A stretch of DNA of 7,523 nt from Burkholderiaceae bacterium (GTDB taxonomy: Bacteria > Pseudomonadota > Gammaproteobacteria > Burkholderiales > Burkholderiaceae). Position numbers and translations under genes: made by a program. Each line of letters begins with the position of its first letter. Within the stretch, counting starts at the first letter, position 1. Below are positions 1 to 7,213 of this stretch, one piece after another. The stretch covers positions 1 through 7,523 of the forward strand of contig CANISN010000073.1 in the NCBI GenBank assembly GCA_947470165.1, in the 5' to 3' direction. The notes under the pieces were generated by a model. The model made no database searches. It saw only the letters and a program-made list of their open reading frames with translations, and was not told the DNA's origin.

Positions 1-16
1 AACTTGATCGTTGTTT

Positions 17-1555
17 TTAGTCTTCGGTAGCCAAATGCAGGTGAAGCTGCGAGTGGGCAAAATCACTTGAATCACGTTGACGATCAGCCTTAGCCTCTGA
101 GGTATTACGAGCTGCCTCTAATGCATCCAAGTAGGACTCATTAATATCACCTGTCACATAGTGACCATCGAAACAAGACGCTTCAAAATGCTGGATATTC
201 GGATTGATGTCCTTTACAGCCTGTTTCATATCCTCAACACTTTGATAGATGAGCTGGTCTGCACCGATCAACTTATTAATCTCATCATCAGTTCGGCCAT
301 AAGCAACTAATTCACTTCGCGTTGGCATATCGATACCGTATACATTCGGAAAGCGAACAGGAGGGGCTGCAGAGGCAAAAATGACTTTCTTGGCGCCAGA
401 CTCACGAGCCATCTGCACAATCTCAAATGAGGTTGTGCCACGAACAATGGAGTCATCGACAATTAAAACAGTCTTGTCTTTGAACTCAATACGCATGGCA
501 TTGAGTTTCTGACGCACGGATTTTTTACGAACTGCCTGACCCGGCATGATGAAGGTTCTACCAATATAACGATTCTTAAAGAAGCCTTCGCGGTAATCAA
601 CCCCTAGACGCTTAGCAACTTGCATAGCTGCTGGACGACTCGAGTCTGGAATTGGCATGACTACGTCAATCTCACCAGGAATAGTTTCCTTGCGAATCTT
701 TTCAGCTAGGTAGTCACCCATACGCATCCGGACGTTGTAAACCGTGACGCCATCGATAGTGGAATCAGGACGAGCCATATAAACATATTCAAAAATACAA
801 GGCGTCAATACTGCATCAGCTACGCACTGACGAGAATAGAAATTACCATCCAAATCAATGTAAATTGCTTCGCCAGGATTCACATCACGAACAAATGTAT
901 AGCCTAGACCATCTAGCGCTACCGATTCAGAGGCAATCATCCACTCTGGCCCTTTTGGCGTATCAAGACGCCCAATACATAAAGGACGAATACCAAAAGG
1001 ATCGCGGAAGGCTAATAAGCCATATCCAGCAATCAAAGAAACTACAGCATAGGAACCCTTAACGCGCTCAGTCACTTGAGTAACAGCGTTGAACATTGCA
1101 CCCTCATCCAAGGCGGCGCTGTTGGTTTCCTTTTGTAACTCGTCTGCTAATACGTTGAGCAGGACTTCAGTATCAGAGCTGGTATTAATGTGCCGACGAT
1201 CACGGTATGCCATCTCCACACGCAAACTAGCTGCATTAGTCAGATTACCGTTGTGCGCCAGAATAATTCCATAAGGAGCGCTAACATAAAACGGTTGAGC
1301 CTCTTCTTCACTGCTTACAGAGCCTGCAGTTGGATAGCGGACCTGTCCAATGCCTGCACTACCTAAGAGACTACGCATATTCCGAGTTCTAAATACATCT
1401 CGCACCAAGCCATTGGCTTTGTGCATCGTAAAAGAATTACCGTTCATTGTTGCCATGCCGGCAGCATCTTGACCGCGATGCTGTAAGAGCAATAACGCGT
1501 CATATATCAGTTGATTAACTGAAGAGTGGGAAACTGTTCCAACGACGCCGCACAT
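17..1555 (-). CDS. purF: Amidophosphoribosyltransferase (glutamine PRPP amidotransferase)
   Basis: This cytosolic enzyme transfers the glutamine amide nitrogen to PRPP, giving 5-phosphoribosylamine, the committed first step of purine synthesis. The 512-residue protein is full length for the E. coli-type family. The N-terminal Ntn glutaminase domain starts MCGVVG, so Cys2 becomes the N-terminal nucleophile once Met is removed. There is no Bacillus-type propeptide. Other glutaminase residues visible are R73 in QVRYPTAG, HNGNL at 101-105 and D128 in SSDTE. The C-terminal phosphoribosyltransferase domain carries EYVYMARPDS at 256-265, the flexible-loop region around 325-340 and the PRPP motif VLIVDDSIVRGTTS at 363-376. 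The tail after about residue 480 is polar, probably disordered, and ends in alternating His/Leu. The ATG is fixed by the need for Cys at position 2. The gene starts 4 nt after the cvpA stop, a classic cvpA-purF pair, and ends in TAA. No operator was recognised. Confidence 0.98.
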   Translation of the reverse strand: MCGVVGTVSHSSVNQLIYDALLLLQHRGQDAAGMATMNGNSFTMHKANGLVRDVFRTRNMRSLLGSAGIGQVRYPTAGSVSSEEEAQPFYVSAPYGIILAHNGNLTNAASLRVEMAYRDRRHINTSSDTEVLLNVLADELQKETNSAALDEGAMFNAVTQVTERVKGSYAVVSLIAGYGLLAFRDPFGIRPLCIGRLDTPKGPEWMIASESVALDGLGYTFVRDVNPGEAIYIDLDGNFYSRQCVADAVLTPCIFEYVYMARPDSTIDGVTVYNVRMRMGDYLAEKIRKETIPGEIDVVMPIPDSSRPAAMQVAKRLGVDYREGFFKNRYIGRTFIMPGQAVRKKSVRQKLNAMRIEFKDKTVLIVDDSIVRGTTSFEIVQMARESGAKKVIFASAAPPVRFPNVYGIDMPTRSELVAYGRTDDEINKLIGADQLIYQSVEDMKQAVKDINPNIQHFEASCFDGHYVTGDINESYLDALEAARNTSEAKADRQRDSSDFAHSQLHLHLATED

Positions 1556-1559
1556 ATGC

Positions 1560-2126
1560 CTAGATCCCTATAATTAATGAAGGTGTTACGGTGGGTGTAA
1601 TTTTAGGCATTGCATTACCTAATTGCTTTGCCCAGTCGGCCGGTAACCAGCCTTTAATTAAGCCTGTCGCCATATCAACTGCAGGTCTGGTAATCGCTTT
1701 TTGCCAAGCCACGGTCTGTGGAATGGGAGTTAGCGCTGCTAAGGTGGCCATCACTACTACCACTAAACCACCCCTAAGTAAACCAAATACGAGACCTAAA
1801 AAACGATCCGTCACACTAAGGCCAGCAGACAAAATTATTTTCTGAATAACGCCCCCGAGAATTCCGCAAGCTATCAGCGTGAGGATAAACAAAATCAAAA
1901 AGCTCACACCTAGGCTTACCAGCTCATCCATATGAAATGTTGAAAGCCATTCTGTAGATAGGTAATTGGTGTAATGGTAAGCAATCCAAGCAGCAACAAA
2001 CCAAGAGGCAAGCGCTAATACTTCTTTAAATAAACCCCGAGATATTCCCACTAAAGCTGAAACCAACAATACTACTAGGGTGAAGTAATCCACCGTAGTT
2101 AATTTTAGGGTGGATAAATATTCCAT
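1560..2126 (-). CDS. cvpA: CvpA family inner-membrane protein
   Basis: This 188-residue protein is very hydrophobic and belongs to the CvpA (colicin V production) family by sequence character and position. Four membrane segments can be picked out at about 12-28, 34-52, 69-98 (long) and 108-132. Between them are the family-type GISRGLFKEV at 27-36 and a DRFLGLVFGLLRGG stretch at 107-120. The last 55 residues are less hydrophobic and probably lie outside the bilayer. CvpA was named for its requirement in colicin V export in E. coli, and its molecular function remains poorly defined. The placement immediately before purF is conserved in proteobacteria. The ATG overlaps the TAA of the upstream SPOR gene by one base (TAATG), a strong sign of translational coupling, and a good Shine-Dalgarno precedes it. 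The stop is TAG. Confidence 0.93.
   Translation of the reverse strand: MEYLSTLKLTTVDYFTLVVLLVSALVGISRGLFKEVLALASWFVAAWIAYHYTNYLSTEWLSTFHMDELVSLGVSFLILFILTLIACGILGGVIQKIILSAGLSVTDRFLGLVFGLLRGGLVVVVMATLAALTPIPQTVAWQKAITRPAVDMATGLIKGWLPADWAKQLGNAMPKITPTVTPSLIIGI
1566..1569 (-). promoter_or_regulatory. Candidate purF ribosome binding site
   Basis: Read on the minus strand, AGGG lies 10 nt before the purF ATG, inside the last codons of cvpA. A second AGG, at 1559-1561, overlaps the cvpA TAG stop and sits only 3 nt from the ATG. Neither spacing is ideal, so which one ribosomes use cannot be decided by eye. Re-initiation after cvpA termination is plausible. Confidence 0.35.
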
Positions 2127-2890
2127 TAAGGGGCTCCAACCTCAACAAGCCTTGGAGATAAGCCCATGGCTTTCACTTTTTTCTCGGCAGCTTCAGCTGC
2201 ATCCTTATCAACAAATGGCCCGGCTCTGAGAACGTAAAGCTTAGTCCCATCAGCCGCCGTTTTATTGAGTACGTAATTTGGAATCTTTTGATCCTTCATT
2301 TTGCTAAGCCAACCTTTAGCGCGCTCTTCAGATGCAAAAGCGCCAATCTGAATCACATATTTACCAGGACCTAATTTTTTAGGAAGTTCCTCTGTTTTTA
2401 TTTTTGAGTCTGGAGATGCTAAAAGCTCTTCTCCAGCAGCCAGACCAATTGAGTTTGCTTTGTTTACTGGGGGCGTAACTTTAATCTCAGTCTTCGTTTC
2501 AGACTTCAGCTCGGGTGCTGGGGTGGCAATCGACTCCTGGTTTGGTGTTACTACTGATTTAGCCTTTTCCTCGTTAGCAGGCATAGCGGCAGTTGGCGTA
2601 GGAAGGCTAGTGACTATATTTATAGCAATATCGTTATTCACAGATTTCGGTTTGTTATCCAAAATTTGTGGAAGCCCCACCACAGCAATTAATACTAAAA
2701 TACTTGCCCCAATCAAACGATGGCGGGCACGCTGCTGCTCCGGATCTTCAGTGAGAGCTAACTCTTCATTTTCTTGAGCGCGTTGAAAGCTACGGGGAGC
2801 CAATCTATTGACAGAGCGACTCCTTGCTGAACCTCGCTCAAGGAATTCAGTCTCAGGGTTTCGCTTAAAAAGCTTCGGTAAACGAATCAT
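2126..2890 (-). CDS. dedD: SPOR-domain, single-pass inner-membrane protein (DedD-like)
   Basis: This 254-residue bitopic protein has three parts. A basic, Arg-rich cytoplasmic region covers residues 1-58. One membrane helix lies at about 59-77 (LIGASILVLIAVVGLPQIL). A Pro/Thr/Glu/Lys-rich, low-complexity periplasmic linker runs from about 80 to 172. The C-terminal SPOR domain spans about 176-252, with YVIQIGAF at 178-185 and YVLRAGPF at 219-226 as the two halves of the repeat-like fold. SPOR domains bind glycan strands stripped of stem peptides at the septum, so a role in cell division or envelope work is expected from the family. The gene symbol rests on position (folC-dedD-cvpA-purF as in E. 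coli) plus domain architecture, not close sequence identity. The ATG lies 3 nt after the folC TGA. Only a weak AGG 11 nt upstream is visible, so coupling to folC is likely. The stop TAA overlaps the cvpA ATG. Confidence 0.87.
   Translation of the reverse strand: MIRLPKLFKRNPETEFLERGSARSRSVNRLAPRSFQRAQENEELALTEDPEQQRARHRLIGASILVLIAVVGLPQILDNKPKSVNNDIAINIVTSLPTPTAAMPANEEKAKSVVTPNQESIATPAPELKSETKTEIKVTPPVNKANSIGLAAGEELLASPDSKIKTEELPKKLGPGKYVIQIGAFASEERAKGWLSKMKDQKIPNYVLNKTAADGTKLYVLRAGPFVDKDAAEAAEKKVKAMGLSPRLVEVGAP
2134..2137 (-). promoter_or_regulatory. Shine-Dalgarno of cvpA
   Basis: On the minus strand GGAG stands 7 nt before the cvpA ATG, an optimal spacing. It lies inside the last codons of the SPOR-protein gene, whose TAA overlaps the cvpA start. 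This supports the chosen start and suggests cvpA can be initiated independently as well as by coupling. Confidence 0.75.
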
Positions 2891-2893
2891 GGA

Positions 2894-4219
2894 TCAATGC
2901 GCCTGGTTATTTCGATATGCCATTACTCCAGCAACAGTATAGAAGGATCCGAAGACCACAATTCTATCACCCTCACCCGCTTTAGAAAGTGCTTTTTGAT
3001 ACGCAGAATTAGGGTCTGAAAAGCATTCAACACCGCCATCCTCACCATTTTTGACGGCCACGCCAAGCTCCTCAAGCTTGTCAGATATGTGCTTAGCGCT
3101 GGCAGCTCGCGGGGTAGGCAAATCGGAGCAATACCAGAAATCCACACTATTTAAGAGAGGCTTAATGACGCCGGCAATGTCTTTATCTGCCATGGCCCCA
3201 AAAACAGCGTAGGTATAGGGGTAATAGCCCATCTTGTCTAGGCCTTGACCAAGAGTGGAGGCAGCATGAGGATTATGGGCCACGTCCAAGATCACAGTAG
3301 GCTGTCCAGGAAGTACCTGAAAACGGCCTGGTAGCTCAACCAAGGCAAACCCGTTTCGGATATCTTGAGCGCTGACGGGTAAGCGTTGATGAAGCGCCAT
3401 CAGTCCAGCAATGACAGCTGAAGCGTTGAGGATCTGATTAGCGCCACGAAGTGCTGGATAGCCCAGACCACTAAAGCGTTTTTGGCGTCCAGCCCAGCCC
3501 CACTGGTGTTTATCGCCTTGAAAGTTATAGTCTCGCCCTAGAAGCCATAAATCACAAGCAAGTTTCTCGGCATAATCAACTAAGGATTGCGGTGGAACGG
3601 GATCACCGCAAATCGCTATACCACCAGCTCGGAAAATTCCTGCTTTTTCACGCCCTATTGCTTCGCGCGTCCCGCCCAAGAAATCGGCATGATCGATATC
3701 AATACTGGTCACGATGGCGCAATCGGTGTCGACAATATTGACTGCATCTAAACGACCGCCCATACCTACTTCCAGTACAACAGCATCTAAGTTCGCCTTA
3801 GAAAATAGATGCATGATGGCCAAGGTGGTAAATTCAAAATAGGTCAAGCTTGGTACATTCAACAGGCTCACGCGAGCTCTTTCTACTGCAGCAAAATGCT
3901 CTAGCAGTAGATCATCTTTAACTTCCTCGCCATTGATGCGGGCACGCTCATTAAATACCAATAAATGCGGTGACATGTGGCAGCCTACTTTGTAGCCCGA
4001 TGCCAGCAAAATACTTTCGAGGTAAGCACAAGTTGAGCCTTTACCATTAGTGCCCGCTACAGTAATGACAGGGCAATCAAAATGAAGACCTAAAGCTTCC
4101 TTGACGAGGCTAATACGCTCAAGACCCATGTCAATCCCAACAGGATGGGCTGTTTCAAGATGACTAAGCCAGGCCGCGAGGCTAGAGAAAAGAATAGGGG
4201 CTTGGTGTGTGGAGCTCAA
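2894..4219 (-). CDS. folC: Bifunctional folylpolyglutamate synthase/dihydrofolate synthase
   Basis: This ATP-dependent ligase joins glutamate to dihydropteroate and extends the glutamate chain of reduced folates. The 441 residues compare with about 420 in E. coli FolC. Visible Mur-ligase-type features are IDMGLERI at 29-36, the P-loop VAGTNGKGST at 54-63, and EVGMGGRLDAVN at 150-161, whose E150 with H177 (DIDHADFLG) would bind metal. REKAGIF follows at 190-196, with K192 the likely carbamylated lysine, then PGRFQ at 297-301, DVAHNPHAA at 312-320 and SFYTVAGV at 425-432. The N-terminal similarity to E. coli FolC suggests both activities, though that is inferred. The start is a TTG, 5 nt after the accD TAA. 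An in-frame stop at 4238-4240 with no ATG/GTG/TTG after it, and no other such codon until Met31, leave no alternative. No Shine-Dalgarno is visible. The stop is TGA. Confidence 0.96.
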   Translation of the reverse strand: MSSTHQAPILFSSLAAWLSHLETAHPVGIDMGLERISLVKEALGLHFDCPVITVAGTNGKGSTCAYLESILLASGYKVGCHMSPHLLVFNERARINGEEVKDDLLLEHFAAVERARVSLLNVPSLTYFEFTTLAIMHLFSKANLDAVVLEVGMGGRLDAVNIVDTDCAIVTSIDIDHADFLGGTREAIGREKAGIFRAGGIAICGDPVPPQSLVDYAEKLACDLWLLGRDYNFQGDKHQWGWAGRQKRFSGLGYPALRGANQILNASAVIAGLMALHQRLPVSAQDIRNGFALVELPGRFQVLPGQPTVILDVAHNPHAASTLGQGLDKMGYYPYTYAVFGAMADKDIAGVIKPLLNSVDFWYCSDLPTPRAASAKHISDKLEELGVAVKNGEDGGVECFSDPNSAYQKALSKAGEGDRIVVFGSFYTVAGVMAYRNNQAH

Positions 4220-4224
4220 GCGCT

Positions 4225-5112
4225 TTATACAGCTGCGCTACCCGCAATCGCAGGCTCAGGAAGTTGCTGAAGCAAAGCCAATAATCTTGCTATCTCATTA
4301 CGCATTTGGCGGCGATCAACAATCATGTCAATACCGCCCTTCTGCATTAAAAATTCAGAGCGCTGAAAACCATCTGGTAATTTTTCACGCACAGTTTGCT
4401 CAATCACACGAGGACCAGCAAAACCAATCAAGGCTTTTGGTTCAGCCATTACTATATCGCCCATAAAAGCAAAACTAGCTGAAATCCCGCCCATCGTTGG
4501 GTCAGTCAATACACTGATATACGGCAAACCTTTTTTAGACAGCATAGTCAACATAGAGTTGGTTTTAGCCATCTGAAAAAGTGATAACAAGCTTTCTTGC
4601 ATGCGAGCACCACCAGTTGCAGTGATACAAACAAAAGCACACTTTTTAGCAATTGCCTCCTGTACGCCACGCACAAAACGCTCTCCAACAACAGAGCCCA
4701 TTGAACCGCCCATATATTGGAACTCGAAGCAAGCTACTACCGCTGGAATACCCTCTATTTTTCCGCCTAAGACGATCAATGCTTCTGATTCACCAGAAGC
4801 ATCGCTTGCCTCTTTGAGACGATCAGGATATTTTTTAGAGTCTTTAAATTTAAGTGGGTCAATTGGGAAGATAGCCGCACCAATTTCATAACGACCCTTA
4901 GGATCTAGGAGGCTATCAAGTCGCTGACGGGCACCAATGCGCATGTGATGACTACATTTTGGACAAACTGACAGATTCGATTCGATATCGGTGCTATAGA
5001 GCACAGTTTCACAACTGGGGCACTTGACCCAAAGACCTTCGGGAACAGATTTGCGGTTCGCAGGATCCGTGTGTTGGATTTGCGGGGGTAATAATTTATC
5101 AATCCAGCTCAT
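4225..5112 (-). CDS. accD: Acetyl-CoA carboxylase carboxyltransferase subunit beta
   Basis: AccD pairs with AccA (not in this window) to move the carboxyl group from carboxybiotin to acetyl-CoA, making malonyl-CoA for fatty-acid synthesis in the cytoplasm. The protein is 295 residues, the usual length. The N-terminal zinc ribbon is complete: C31 and C34 (CPSC), then C50 and C53 (CPKC). The crotonase-fold carboxyltransferase core follows, with [12 protein letters not shown] at 135-146, the glycine-rich TGGARMQES at 166-174 and [12 protein letters not shown] at 204-215, regions that shape the CoA and oxyanion sites. The C-terminal tail is Ala/Pro-rich. The ATG is fixed by an in-frame stop at 5119-5121 just upstream. 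No good Shine-Dalgarno is visible. The gene lies 22 nt after trpA, a gap spanned by a tiny bridging frame. In E. coli the AccD zinc domain can bind its own mRNA, and whether that holds here is unknown. Confidence 0.97.
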   Translation of the reverse strand: MSWIDKLLPPQIQHTDPANRKSVPEGLWVKCPSCETVLYSTDIESNLSVCPKCSHHMRIGARQRLDSLLDPKGRYEIGAAIFPIDPLKFKDSKKYPDRLKEASDASGESEALIVLGGKIEGIPAVVACFEFQYMGGSMGSVVGERFVRGVQEAIAKKCAFVCITATGGARMQESLLSLFQMAKTNSMLTMLSKKGLPYISVLTDPTMGGISASFAFMGDIVMAEPKALIGFAGPRVIEQTVREKLPDGFQRSEFLMQKGGIDMIVDRRQMRNEIARLLALLQQLPEPAIAGSAAV

Positions 5113-5135
5113 CAGTTTTTAACTATCCAGTGCAT
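5112..5135 (-). other. Seven-codon mini-frame bridging trpA stop and accD start
   Basis: On the minus strand the trpA TAA shares its last base with an ATG (TAATG). That ATG opens a frame reading Met-His-Trp-Ile-Val-Lys-Asn, then TGA. The TGA shares its last base with the accD ATG (TGATG). The frame therefore fills the gap exactly, with one-base overlaps at both ends. It has no recognisable Shine-Dalgarno of its own. It could relay terminating ribosomes from trpA to accD, since accD also lacks a clear binding site, or it could be coincidence. Translation is not shown by sequence alone. Confidence 0.35.
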
Positions 5136-5143
5136 TAACTATC
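5119..5143 (-). repeat. 9-bp direct repeat at the trpA end / trpA-accD gap
   Basis: GATAGTTAA (minus strand) occurs at 5135-5143, where it contains the last two trpA codons and the TAA stop, and again at 5119-5127 in the gap, 16 nt further on. The second copy is out of the trpA frame by one base. A back-up TAG in the trpA frame lies at 5123-5125. The arrangement may be the trace of a small local duplication or chance. Confidence 0.5.
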
Positions 5144-5932
5144 TAAAGCGACGCGAATTTCACGTATGAAGGTTTCAAGTGATTGTACCGCTTGGCTCGG
5201 TGCAGAATCCTCCAAAAGACGAATAATTCGACTCCCAATAACTACTGCATCTGCTGTTTTAGATACCGCGCGTGCACTTTCAGCATCATTGATACCAAAA
5301 CCTACCGCAATCGGAATTGAGCTAACTTCGCGGATTTTAGGAATAATACTGGCCACATCCTGGGTATTAAGATGGGATGCTCCTGTAACTCCCCGCATAG
5401 AAACATAATAAATATAACCGGAAGCTATTTTGGCAGCTTCCTTTATACGATCTAGGGATGAAGTAGGTGCCAATAAGAAAATCGGATCCACGCCAGCGAC
5501 CCGCATATGCGCTGCAAAATCCACACACTCCTCTGGTGGGTAATCTACTATCAGAACACCATCAACACCCACAGACTTTGCAGCGATTGCAAAGCGCTCT
5601 GCTCCCATCTGTTCGACAGGGTTTGCGTAGCCCATCAGCACTACTGGTGTAATTGCATCAGCCTTACGAAACTCTTTTACCATCTCTAGGCAACCATGCA
5701 AAGTGACACCTTTAGAAAGTGCTCTCTCTGATGAACGTTGAATAACCGGACCGTCTGCCATCGGATCAGAAAAAGGAACTCCGAGCTCAATGATATTGGC
5801 GCCGCCACGCACTAGGGCGTGCATTAAATCAACAGTCAGTTTAGGGTCTGGATCTCCTGCTGTAATAAAGGGGATGAGCCCTTTTTTGCCAGAGGCTTTT
5901 AGCTCCCTAAAGAGCGCAGTAATTTTGGACAT
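5135..5932 (-). CDS. trpA: Tryptophan synthase alpha subunit
   Basis: TrpA cleaves indole-3-glycerol phosphate to indole and glyceraldehyde 3-phosphate, and indole is channelled to TrpB in the alpha2-beta2 complex. The 265 residues match the usual TIM-barrel length (268 in E. coli). [10 protein letters not shown] lies at 21-30. The signature [15 protein letters not shown] at 48-62 contains catalytic E49 and D60. Y175 sits in GYIYYVS. Phosphate is probably held by RGVTGA at 180-185, GFGI at 211-214 and IGSR at 232-235. The ATG is bounded by an in-frame TAG only four codons upstream (5945-5947), and the N-terminus aligns with the start of E. coli TrpA. The gene lies 56 nt after trpB, an unusually AT-rich gap with no Shine-Dalgarno. 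The TAA stop is followed by a back-up in-frame TAG 9 nt later. Confidence 0.97.
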   Translation of the reverse strand: MSKITALFRELKASGKKGLIPFITAGDPDPKLTVDLMHALVRGGANIIELGVPFSDPMADGPVIQRSSERALSKGVTLHGCLEMVKEFRKADAITPVVLMGYANPVEQMGAERFAIAAKSVGVDGVLIVDYPPEECVDFAAHMRVAGVDPIFLLAPTSSLDRIKEAAKIASGYIYYVSMRGVTGASHLNTQDVASIIPKIREVSSIPIAVGFGINDAESARAVSKTADAVVIGSRIIRLLEDSAPSQAVQSLETFIREIRVALDS

Positions 5933-5988
5933 AATAATTCGTATCTATTTATTCTTTTATATAACTTCTTAATGAGCTACGTTTTAGC
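5933..5988. other. AT-rich trpB-trpA intergenic spacer
   Basis: This is the longest non-coding gap in the window, with only 13 G/C in 56 bases. On the minus strand it has TATA-like runs (TATATAAAA around the middle) but no matching -35 element at a normal distance, no hairpin with a T-tract and no purine-rich ribosome site before the trpA ATG. It contains no ATG on the transcribed strand. I cannot assign a function. An unstructured, ribosomal-protein-S1-friendly leader for trpA is one possibility. Confidence 0.5.
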
Positions 5989-7182
5989 CTAGCCCTCAGA
6001 ACCAGTAGCTTGTGCAACGGTATGCATATCTTTATCACCACGACCAGATAAGTTCACCAAAATAGTTTTATCTTTTGAGAGTGTTGGCGCTAATTTGCAG
6101 GCATATGCAATTGCATGTGCCGACTCAAGCGCAGGAATGATGCCCTCAATACGACAACAGTCATGAAAAGCCTTAAGAGCCTCTTCATCTGTCACAGCAA
6201 CATAATCCGCACGACCTGAATCTTTGAGCCATGCATGTTCTGGTCCAACACCAGGGTAATCCATGCCCGCTGAAACAGAATGTGTTTCAGAAATCTGACC
6301 GTTCTCATCTTGCAAAAGATAGGTGCGATTACCGTGCAATACGCCTGGCTTACCTACGCAAAGCGCAGCAGAGTGAAGACCACTATTTAAACCGTGACCT
6401 GCGGCCTCAACGCCTACCAATTTCACTTCTGGAAAATCAATGTATGGATAAAAAATGCCCATGGCATTTGAGCCGCCGCCAACACAAGCCATGACATAGT
6501 CAGGCTGACGTCCAGTAAGCTCCGGCATCTGCACTTTGCACTCTTCACCAATCACGCTCTGAAAATCTCTAACCATCATAGGGTATGGATGAGGGCCAGC
6601 AACAGTACCGATGATGTAGAAGGTATCTTCCACATTAGTGACCCAATCGCGCATTGCTTCATTCAGCGCATCCTTCAAGGTCTTAGTACCAGACTCAACA
6701 GGTACTACCTTTGCGCCAAGCAACTTCATGCGGAATACGTTTTGGGCCTGGCGCGCAACATCAACAGAACCTTGATAAACAGTGCAATCCAAACCAAAGC
6801 GCGCACAAATAGTTGCAGTAGCAACACCATGTTGACCAGCTCCAGTCTCAGCAATAATTCGTGGCTTGCCCATACGCTTCGCCAACATTGCTTGACCAAT
6901 CACGTTATTGATTTTATGAGCGCCAGTATGATTTAAATCTTCGCGCTTCAGATAGATCTGGGCACCACCTAACATCTCGCTCCAACGTTTTGCGTGATAG
7001 ACCGGAGATGGGCGTCCTACAAAGTGCTTAAGTTCGTAATGAAATTCTTGAATGAACTCAGGATCATATTGATATTTGGCGTAAGCTGCTTTGAGCTCAT
7101 CCAATGCAAACATCAACGTTTCCGAAACAAATACACCACCATAAGGACCGAAGTGTCCTCGAGCATCTGGCTTATCGTACAT
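5989..7182 (-). CDS. trpB: Tryptophan synthase beta subunit
   Basis: TrpB is the pyridoxal-phosphate enzyme that condenses indole from TrpA with L-serine to make L-tryptophan. At 397 residues it equals the E. coli length and is the standard TrpB1 type. The start [15 protein letters not shown] at 9-23 is typical. [11 protein letters not shown] at 83-93 holds the PLP lysine K90. AETGAGQHG at 111-119 holds the catalytic glutamate E112. GGGSNA at 235-240 binds the PLP phosphate. GMDYPGVGP at 306-314 and NLSGRGDKD at 377-385 are also present, with S379 likely to face the pyridine nitrogen. Nothing key is missing. The ATG is supported by a strong Shine-Dalgarno 4 nt upstream. The gene follows trpF by 31 nt and precedes trpA by 56 nt, and ends in TAG. 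Confidence 0.98.
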   Translation of the reverse strand: MYDKPDARGHFGPYGGVFVSETLMFALDELKAAYAKYQYDPEFIQEFHYELKHFVGRPSPVYHAKRWSEMLGGAQIYLKREDLNHTGAHKINNVIGQAMLAKRMGKPRIIAETGAGQHGVATATICARFGLDCTVYQGSVDVARQAQNVFRMKLLGAKVVPVESGTKTLKDALNEAMRDWVTNVEDTFYIIGTVAGPHPYPMMVRDFQSVIGEECKVQMPELTGRQPDYVMACVGGGSNAMGIFYPYIDFPEVKLVGVEAAGHGLNSGLHSAALCVGKPGVLHGNRTYLLQDENGQISETHSVSAGMDYPGVGPEHAWLKDSGRADYVAVTDEEALKAFHDCCRIEGIIPALESAHAIAYACKLAPTLSKDKTILVNLSGRGDKDMHTVAQATGSEG

Positions 7183-7186
7183 AAAT

Positions 7187-7193
7187 ACCTCTT
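7187..7193 (-). promoter_or_regulatory. Shine-Dalgarno of trpB
   Basis: The minus strand reads AAGAGGT with a 4-nt spacer to the trpB ATG. It is among the best matches to the 16S rRNA tail in the window and decides the trpB start. Confidence 0.8.
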
Positions 7194-7213
7194 GTGATTA
7201 GTTACCGCAAATA

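Noticed and set aside
865..1274. Plus-strand open frames opposite purF, coding for 65 and 61 residues
   Set aside because: They lie wholly antisense to a well-conserved gene, lack ribosome sites and show no recognisable protein features.
2460..2777. Plus-strand frame of 105 residues opposite the SPOR gene
   Set aside because: Its hydrophobic look comes from the complement of the Lys/Glu/Pro-rich linker. The minus-strand protein has clear membrane and SPOR features.
3064..3080. CAAGCT...AGCTTG 6-bp inverted repeat in folC
   Set aside because: It is a short stem inside coding sequence with no T-tract, and is common by chance.
2923..3147. Minus-strand 74-residue frame inside folC
   Set aside because: It is an out-of-frame shadow of the FolC C-terminal domain with no ribosome site or motif.
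5878..5892. Possible slippery A-run (AAAAAA in Lys16-Lys17 of trpA) for programmed frameshifting
   Set aside because: The heptamer is not in the frame needed for -1 slippage, no downstream stimulatory structure is seen, and trpA is intact and full length.
5933..5988. Internal promoter in the trpB-trpA gap
   Set aside because: TATA-like sequence is expected in so AT-rich a stretch, and no -35 element stands at 16-18 nt from any -10 candidate.
6589..6936. Plus-strand frame of 115 residues opposite trpB
   Set aside because: It is antisense to the catalytic core of trpB. Stop-free length here reflects trpB codon use.
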